Below, piece after piece: positions 58,773-64,000 of a stretch of 64,000 nucleotides of DNA. This DNA comes from Chloroflexi bacterium HGW-Chloroflexi-3 (GTDB taxonomy: Bacteria > Chloroflexota > Anaerolineae > Anaerolineales > Anaerolineaceae): contig PHBX01000011.1 of NCBI GenBank assembly GCA_002842045.1, positions 124,001-188,000 on the forward strand. Reading direction: 5' to 3'. Position numbers and translations under genes: made by a program. The notes below the pieces were generated by a model. The model was not told the DNA's origin. It made no database searches and worked only from the letters and a program-made list of their open reading frames with translations. Numbering within the stretch: position 1 is the stretch's first letter; each line of letters opens with the position of its first letter.

Positions 58773-60851
58773 CTAGTATATATCGTATATGGTGTTGTAT
58801 ACGTTGAATTTTCCTGTGGGTGTGACCAGATTTGGAATCCTGGCTACCTCTTCCAGGGTTTTGTCATCGTAGACGACAATTTCACCTACTTCTCCGGGGA
58901 TATCAGCATTACCCCAAATGCTGACCCAGATTTCGGTACCCTGCATATTGTATTCAAAATGAGTGGCACGGCCATAAGAGGATGCTTCCCAGCATTTATA
59001 AACTTCGTCCGGGTTTTCTTTGGCAATTACACAAATTGTTCGCGATGTTGCAGGATCAGGATGTAAGGTCATGTCCACCCAAATCCATGGGCTCTTAGGA
59101 TGCGTCTTTATAAATAAACTGCCTGAACCTGGCAATTCTGTCGTTCGAACCACACGCCAGGCATTTTCCGGATAATTTTCCGGGTCGGTACCGATCGAAG
59201 TAATAATCCCTTCACCAAGGTGAGATGAACTCCAAACTGGACCAAATTCAGGATCAACCCAGTTTGCTCCTCTACCTGGATGCGGAATACCGGCCGTGTC
59301 CACTAATGCTTCCAGGTTGCCTTCCAAGGCGTCAATAACTGCGATTTTATTCATATTATTAGCCGCCACCATAAAGTAGCGTTTGCTGGCATCCCAACCA
59401 CCATCATGCAGGAAACGCTCTGCTTCGATCATTTTGATGGTCGGATTGATGGGATCCATATAATCTACCAGCCAGACCTGCCCGGTCTCTTTGACATTGA
59501 CAATCCATTCTGGCTTGAAATGGGAGGCAACAATGGCAGCAACTCGTGGTTCAGGATGATATTCTTCGGTGTCATAGGTATAGCTTCGGGTGCTGACAAT
59601 CTTAAATGGTTCGAGCGTTTCTCCATCCAGAATGACAAAATGAGGTGGCCAGTAACAGCCTACGATAGCTAACTTATCTGTAAAATCTCCCAACTCACCG
59701 GAGTATTTGCTAACTTCAACCGAACGGGCATCGTAACAAAGTTGAGCTTCAGCAACTTTGGTGGGAATCTCAGTCCAGAGATCAACCAATGCTAATTTTC
59801 CATCCCTTCCAATGGTGTAAACATATCTTCCAGTAGCAGACATTCTGGATATATGTACAGCATAACCTGTATCTACATGGGCAACCACTTCATATGTATC
59901 AGCATCAACGATAGCGACCTGGCCGGCATCACGTAAAGTAACTGCCATGTAGTTTTCCCAGTTTCGTTCTGTTTGTGGTTCGGTAGGACGATCTTCTGTC
60001 GGCACCAGCAATTTCCAGGATGCCAGCATTTGATCCAGAGACATTTCGGGAGGTTGAGGTGGTTCAATTTGCAGATACTCTGCCATAATCTCGGTTTCCT
60101 CTTTGGTCATAAAACCCTGATTACCCCAATCAGGCATACCTCGAGGAGTACCATTGAAGATGATAGCTGCCAGTGCCAACGTTCCTTTGGGTTGCATGAG
60201 GTCAGGAGTAAGGGCAGGTCCGGTGGCTCCTTTTCGTAATGTGCCGTGGCAGCCAGCGCAGCGTTCAAAGTAGACCTGTTTTGCCCAGTCCATATCCTCA
60301 TCAACCAGTCCTGTTTCCACTACTTCTGAGGGTTCTTCTGTTACGATGGGTGCTGTTAATTCCAATCCTGGTAACCTGGCCATGAAATTGATCATTGCAT
60401 CAATTTCCGCTTCACTGAGATTACTATTCGCATAGGATGGCATTAAACCAGCTGCGCATGTACCTCCGGGACAATCTGAAGAGATCTGGGCATTTGGATC
60501 AAATAGTGCTTCCTGCAAATATTCAACGATGTTTTCTGCTTTTCCTTTATATTCTGTACCGGTTAATTGCTGACGGGCGGTTTGACCAATCTCAGAAAGA
60601 TCCGGTCCAATCGTCCCTGTAGCGTTCTTTATTCCTGGGATAACATGACAGGCACCACAACCACCCTTTATGAAACCCTCAGATGCCAGCATCAATTCAT
60701 CACCACCTTCCTCTTCTTCGACTTCATCCTGTTCTGGTGCTTCAACTTGAGGGGCTGCTGGCTCCTGGGTTGGTTGGGGGGTGGGGCTGGAGCACGCTGC
60801 TAAAAGCAGAATAGCAAACAGCGCAATACAAAATTTTAGATAGACTTTCAT
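58773..60851 (-). CDS. nirS: Diheme lipoprotein cytochrome cd1-type nitrite reductase (NirS)
   Basis: A 692-residue exported protein. It begins with a lipoprotein signal (LLLAAC, Cys20) and an acidic Pro/Glu-rich linker. Two cytochrome c domains follow: CGACH (65-69) with Met near 137, and CAGCH (198-202) with Met near 239. From about residue 290 the protein is a d1-heme propeller: HISRMSATGRYVYTIGRDG, ASHFKPEWIVNVKETG, AERFLHDGGWDAS, PHPGRGANW, GGSLFIKTHPKS-like GSGSLFIKTHPKS and the ending TPTGKFNVYNTIYDIY. These match NirS, which reduces nitrite to NO. Usual NirS has one c-heme; the extra one and the lipid anchor are unusual. No d1-heme biosynthesis genes are in the window. GGAGG lies eight bases before ATG 60851. 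Confidence 0.88.
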   Translation of the reverse strand: MKVYLKFCIALFAILLLAACSSPTPQPTQEPAAPQVEAPEQDEVEEEEGGDELMLASEGFIKGGCGACHVIPGIKNATGTIGPDLSEIGQTARQQLTGTEYKGKAENIVEYLQEALFDPNAQISSDCPGGTCAAGLMPSYANSNLSEAEIDAMINFMARLPGLELTAPIVTEEPSEVVETGLVDEDMDWAKQVYFERCAGCHGTLRKGATGPALTPDLMQPKGTLALAAIIFNGTPRGMPDWGNQGFMTKEETEIMAEYLQIEPPQPPEMSLDQMLASWKLLVPTEDRPTEPQTERNWENYMAVTLRDAGQVAIVDADTYEVVAHVDTGYAVHISRMSATGRYVYTIGRDGKLALVDLWTEIPTKVAEAQLCYDARSVEVSKYSGELGDFTDKLAIVGCYWPPHFVILDGETLEPFKIVSTRSYTYDTEEYHPEPRVAAIVASHFKPEWIVNVKETGQVWLVDYMDPINPTIKMIEAERFLHDGGWDASKRYFMVAANNMNKIAVIDALEGNLEALVDTAGIPHPGRGANWVDPEFGPVWSSSHLGEGIITSIGTDPENYPENAWRVVRTTELPGSGSLFIKTHPKSPWIWVDMTLHPDPATSRTICVIAKENPDEVYKCWEASSYGRATHFEYNMQGTEIWVSIWGNADIPGEVGEIVVYDDKTLEEVARIPNLVTPTGKFNVYNTIYDIY

Positions 60852-61034
60852 GGGCAATTCCTCCGATTAAATTGTTGGATTATGGAAAAACTCTTATATA
60901 GAATCAGGTATTTTATTACGGATAATGAAGATAATTACTATATTATATATCATATTTAGAATTTCAATAATATTATAGTGTTTCTATTTCTTAATGCATT
61001 AACTTAAATTATACAGGGAGAAGAGTATTAGATT

Positions 61035-61585
61035 TTATTTAAGATATCTATCGAAAAATTCAATGGTTCTGGCCATGGCTAAATTGAAATATCCCGATAA
61101 ATTATGGTCATCACCTTCATATGTGTAAAACTCAACCTTCCCATTAACAGCCAGGATTTCATTCCATAATAATTCTGAAAATACGACAGGAACACTTTCA
61201 TCAGCTGTACCGTGGTGTAACTGAATAGGTCCGGATATCTCGCTCACAAAACTATTCGAAGAAATGGATGACCAGAAATCGGGGTTTTCTTCTGTTGTAC
61301 CATGTTCAGTAATCCATTCCTGTTGCCAGCGGCGTGCGAATGTAGGAGGTGTTGGTGCTGGTCCGGGGGTATTGCGACGCCATTTGGACATCATATCCGG
61401 ATAGGAAGCGACAACACCCGCCCAAATGACGCCTGCCTTGATATCTTCCGAAATAACCATCGATCTTAATGTGAGATAACCACCCATGGAATGTCCCCAC
61501 ACCCCAATTTTTTCCGGATTTGCCAGCGGAAATTGCTTTAAAGAGGCGACTGCATTCAACACATCGACCGTGTATCCTGGGGACT
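61035..61585 (-). pseudogene. Alpha/beta hydrolase, 5'-truncated
   Basis: The remaining 180 residues are the C-terminal two thirds of an S9-like/dienelactone-type alpha/beta hydrolase: VWGHSMGGYL with the nucleophile serine, IQLHHGTADESVPV with the acid and GDDHNLSGY with the histidine. The frame starts abruptly (SPGYTVDVLNAVASLK) at about 61585 where an unrelated opposite-strand fragment begins. The N-terminal strands and any start codon with a ribosome binding site are missing. The active-site residues remain, so the loss is recent. Confidence 0.75.
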
Positions 61586-61587
61586 GA

Positions 61588-61872
61588 GAAGCACATTGTC
61601 ATCATTGTGAAAAAATTCGGGAAGCAATTAAAAAGCAAGCACCTGAAACAGTGGATGTTAAAATAGAGCTGGATGATAAAACTCGGGAAATTACCATTCC
61701 AGATGATGTCCAGAAGGGTTTGGAGTCGCATCCATTGGCTTTGGAAACGTACAAGAAACTTGCTTTCACCCATCAAAAGGAATATATTAACTGGATTCTT
61801 GAAGCAAAAAGAGAAGAAACGCGTAAGAAACGTATTGAGAAAATGATCCAGAAATTGCTGGATCAAGGCTAA
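61588..61872 (+). pseudogene. YdeI/OmdA-like protein fragment, 5'-truncated
   Basis: The open frame from 61588 encodes VDVKIELDDKTREITIP, ALETYKKLAFTHQKEYINWI and EAKREETRKKRI, which match the C-terminal part of DUF1905/YdeI-type (OmdA) proteins. The beta-barrel N-terminal half is missing. A GTG at 61651 could start a 73-residue product but has no good ribosome binding site. Its 5' end touches the 5' end of the truncated hydrolase at about 61585, so both were cut by one event. Confidence 0.7.
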
Positions 61873-61890
61873 TTGCGCTTATTTGAGTAA

Positions 61891-62814
61891 TTATTTTCGC
61901 ATATTTCTACGAACCATCTCTGCAATGGTCAAATTATGCCTGCTGGTGAGTTGTTCGTTAATCATCTCAATCTGCTTGCGAGGAGAGTAGAAGGCTTCAC
62001 TCCAACCGTACCCTGCACAGGTTGTATCAGCGATCTGATTCCCTTTATCATCCCACCCCCACCATTCACGATAAATAGCTTCCAGATCCGGCCGGATGTG
62101 TAATTCAGGCACATTGAAATGGGCTGAATAATAATAATCCGGGGGAAGCGCATTCAGGATAGTTTCAAAAATATGAACCCGCACTTGAACACCGTTACAG
62201 CATTCCGAGTCAGCAATGCGACTTAATCCACGGATGGTGGCTAAAGGTGCTAGTACTTCAACCCGTTCAAGATTGCGGAAGCGTTCCTTAATGCGAACAA
62301 TCACCTCTTTCATCACCAAACCACTGGCAATACTATCCGCAATGAAAGCGACTTTGACATTATCATGTTGTGGTTGGTTGAGGTCTTTATCTTTGAATAG
62401 AGTCATTTCAACTTTGCGATTGTAAACAGGAACCGAACTATCAAAGACATGGTGGGCATCCAGGACGACTTCATCGGTGTAGTAGCCATAGGTTTCGTAA
62501 ATAGCTTCGGGCACCTGATACTTCAAGCCTTCGCGTGCGATGGGAAAAATGGCTAAATTTTCCTGTTTGTTGGAAGTGATTGTTTCTCGCAATGGTGGAG
62601 CATTGAAAATATCCTGCATCGCTTTCCACATCAAATTTGCACGGCCAGCACCCATCCAGACCTGCCCGGGTAAACTCAAAGTTTCGATACCTTTTAATTC
62701 TTCGGGAGAAATCCCAATGAACTCCATTAAACGGGGATCGGGTTTTTTCCTCTCAATATAGATGAAACGCGCAGTAGAAGGAGTATGGTAAAAAACTAAT
62801 TCAAGGTTTGTCAC
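61891..62814 (-). CDS. Unrecognised 307-residue cytosolic protein
   Basis: I do not recognise this family. The start is a GTG at 62814; the same frame stays open upstream to about 62980 without any other start codon. The sequence has no signal peptide or membrane helix. A segment VKVAFIADSIASGLVMKEVIVRIKE followed by VEVLAPLATIRGL looks like the nucleotide loop of a phosphoribosyltransferase-like Rossmann fold (residues about 153-200, given in parts). Two cysteines lie together in DSECCNG, and the last third is rich in Tyr and Trp (FNVPELHIRPDLEAIYREWWGW). It is the only gene between two long hairpins and the truncated pair. Confidence 0.6.
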   Translation of the reverse strand: MTNLELVFYHTPSTARFIYIERKKPDPRLMEFIGISPEELKGIETLSLPGQVWMGAGRANLMWKAMQDIFNAPPLRETITSNKQENLAIFPIAREGLKYQVPEAIYETYGYYTDEVVLDAHHVFDSSVPVYNRKVEMTLFKDKDLNQPQHDNVKVAFIADSIASGLVMKEVIVRIKERFRNLERVEVLAPLATIRGLSRIADSECCNGVQVRVHIFETILNALPPDYYYSAHFNVPELHIRPDLEAIYREWWGWDDKGNQIADTTCAGYGWSEAFYSPRKQIEMINEQLTSRHNLTIAEMVRRNMRK

Positions 62815-62843
62815 GTCTCCCAGAGTGATTTTACCGGGACGAT

Positions 62844-62891
62844 AAAAGCCGCTTCCTTCAGGTTTTTTTGTCTTGTAGGGAAGCGGCTTTT
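62844..62891. repeat. 13-bp inverted repeat upstream of the unrecognised gene
   Basis: AAAAGCCGCTTCC (62844-62856) and GGAAGCGGCTTTT (62879-62891) are perfect complements with a 22-base loop containing a run of seven Ts. Confidence 0.75.
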
Positions 62892-62933
62892 CCAGGATCA
62901 GGGAGCCTTCGATGAATGATCTGTCATCTTCAG

Positions 62934-62985
62934 AAAATCTTAAAGAGACAGGCTGAGAGGTTCATCAGCCTGTCCTTAAGATTTT
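62934..62985. terminator. Long interrupted hairpin
   Basis: GACAGGCTGA / TCAGCCTGTC form the inner stem and AAAATCTTAA / TTAAGATTTT the outer stem, with a small bulge between. The outer A/T arms make it work as a terminator in both directions. Confidence 0.7.
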
Positions 62986-63043
62986 ATCATTAAGTAAATG
63001 AAATGGGAAAGATAATTTAGTAATCACCAAATTTTCTATTCGA

Positions 63044-63076
63044 GAAAAGTGTTGGAATTGATCTTCCAGCACCTTT
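63044..63076 (-). terminator. Terminator at the end of the C39/TPR gene
   Basis: GTGTTGGAA and TTCCAGCAC pair with one wobble around TTGATC; on the minus strand four Ts follow. The hairpin touches the stop codon. Confidence 0.65.
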
Positions 63077-64000
63077 TACTTTAATTTGTACAAAGACTCC
63101 AAGGCGTCCCGGTAGGTTGGGCGCAACTGCAGGGCTATCTCGTAATCCTGCCGGGCTTTGTCAAATTCTCCCAATGCTTCGAAAGCCATTCCGCGCCAAT
63201 AATGTGACTCCTCCAGGCCGCGTTTGTTTAACATGGACAGAGTCGCTCGTGCCAGGTCGATCACAGACTGGTAACGTTCGTTTTCAAAATAGGTCTGATA
63301 GGCATCCACACGATACCAGAGCACGCGCCAGGGCCGTTGTTTTTCCTCAAGGGTGTTGTAGTGGGCAAACGCCTGATCAAAAACAGCGGCTGCTTCATCG
63401 ATTCGACCCAACCGGAAGAGGGTTTCTGCCTGGTTGAAGTATCCAAAAAACAAATCCCGGCCTTTTAAATCACTCAGTTCCGCTTCGGTTTTGTGTAAGG
63501 TTCTCTGGAAATTCTCAATTGGGTCATAATCTGCACCCAGAATGGATGCCAACTCGTTCTCACGCTCGGTAGGGTAGGCGACAAGATAGACAAAATTAAA
63601 ATCACGCCACCAGCGTGTTTCTAAATCCATATAAGCAACGGGCAGGTCGGGCATAATTAATGAATCCTGGGTGATCAACACCGAACGGGCATCATCATAT
63701 CCGCTGACGACCACATAATGTCCCATCCACCAATCGTTTGGTGGGTGATGACCGATCTCGATCAGTACTGGGAAACCGGCTGCAATCAATCGTTTGATTA
63801 AATCCAGGTCACCGCCAAACCGCAAGAGAGCCGACAGTTCTGTTTGCTGCTCAATAAAGGGCAGCATTTCCTCCGGCATCACATTGGCATCATCCTCGTT
63901 TGGCCGCAAAACTGCTTTGGTTGTGCGCTGATCTCCTTCCCAATCCCAGTATGAAAGTAGCATGGATAAGTTTGCGGGACCGCAATTGTTGAAACTTTGA
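63076..64000 (-). CDS. C39-like cysteine peptidase with TPR domain (5' end beyond window)
   Basis: The frame is open to the window edge. The first visible residues NNCGPANLSMLL carry the catalytic-type cysteine of C39-like peptidases (CGPA), then GHYVVVSGYDD with the histidine at about residue 93 of the part shown and LITQDSLIM with the acidic/polar third residue. From about residue 150 tetratricopeptide repeats follow (GYFNQAETLFRLGRIDEAAAVFDQAFAHY, split by helices; GMAFEALGEFDKARQDYEIALQLRP). This is the C39-TPR layout I know from Chloroflexota. The missing N-terminus may hold a signal peptide. An ATG at 63963 would remove the active cysteine, so it is not the real start. Confidence 0.82.
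   Translation of the reverse strand, partial: QSFNNCGPANLSMLLSYWDWEGDQRTTKAVLRPNEDDANVMPEEMLPFIEQQTELSALLRFGGDLDLIKRLIAAGFPVLIEIGHHPPNDWWMGHYVVVSGYDDARSVLITQDSLIMPDLPVAYMDLETRWWRDFNFVYLVAYPTERENELASILGADYDPIENFQRTLHKTEAELSDLKGRDLFFGYFNQAETLFRLGRIDEAAAVFDQAFAHYNTLEEKQRPWRVLWYRVDAYQTYFENERYQSVIDLARATLSMLNKRGLEESHYWRGMAFEALGEFDKARQDYEIALQLRPTYRDALESLYKLK

Noticed and set aside
60852..61034. FNR/CRP-type site (TTGAT....ATCAA) upstream of nirS.
   Set aside because: The space is AT-rich, but I found no acceptable palindrome of this form and no other feature.

Overview
The window looks like a chromosomal stretch of a low-to-mid GC bacterium, most probably an Anaerolineae-type member of the Chloroflexota. 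This is inferred from gene families I recognise, not from a marker gene: a NirS-type nitrite reductase, a fused GldF/GldG transporter, diguanylate cyclases with a seven-helix sensor, a C39-peptidase/TPR protein, a small zinc-ribbon protein ending in a W..L..C..D..VF-type segment, and chromosomal relatives of Arm/Rmt 16S rRNA methyltransferases. I saw no tRNA, rRNA, CRISPR array, insertion sequence or prophage. Genes are dense and form short, often overlapping operons separated by clear hairpin terminators.

Region 1-4.4 kb: an incomplete membrane glycosyltransferase-like protein, a fatty acid desaturase, a DUF2089/SHOCT-like regulator pair with a good promoter, and a SixA-like phosphatase. Region 4.5-11.1 kb is an RNA-modification island: RsmI, a queuosine-precursor transporter, RsmE, and a four-gene minus-strand operon of a tRNA-guanine transglycosylase, two tandem Arm/Rmt-like methyltransferases and an RsmF/NSUN-like m5C methyltransferase. 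In model bacteria the four rRNA families all act in helix 44 or its vicinity at the decoding centre, so the set may tune, or protect, one patch of the ribosome. Region 11.1-17.5 kb: LysE exporter, GNAT, thioredoxin plus S9 peptidase, then an AlaX editing protein followed by a ProRS homologue that keeps its editing and anticodon-binding domains but has lost the class II catalytic motifs.

Region 17.5-21.3 kb is an NMT1-type ABC importer operon led by an unusual IclR-HTH/flavin-binding-barrel fusion regulator; its promoter overlaps a near-perfect palindrome. Region 21.3-28.8 kb is envelope and signalling (sortase, signal peptidase I, LCP ligase, 7TM-PAS-GAF-GGDEF protein, PIG-L deacetylase). Region 28.9-31.8 kb is a copper operon (CopZ, CopA) whose CsoR repressor gene carries an internal deletion while the operator-like site remains. 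Region 31.8-47.3 kb holds class II aldolase, a dynamin-like GTPase, a second GGDEF protein, PepF, YibE/F, a CBS protein, a TPR protein and a Gld-type ABC system.

Region 47.4-56.6 kb: TspO-like and DUF1295 membrane proteins with an N-terminally short DegV, dUTPase, sulfotransferase, a holin-like/phosphodiesterase fusion, an MFS transporter, a frameshifted zinc-ribbon gene and a DUF2877/AllH protein. Region 56.8-64 kb: a cyclase-family protein paired with a GNAT-like protein of unknown role, a diheme lipoprotein NirS, a scar where two 5'-truncated genes meet head to head, an unrecognised protein, and the beginning-less C39/TPR gene at the window edge. Several genes here (csoR, the alpha/beta hydrolase, the YdeI-like fragment, the zinc-ribbon gene, perhaps degV) look broken, so this lineage is losing genes or the assembly has local errors.
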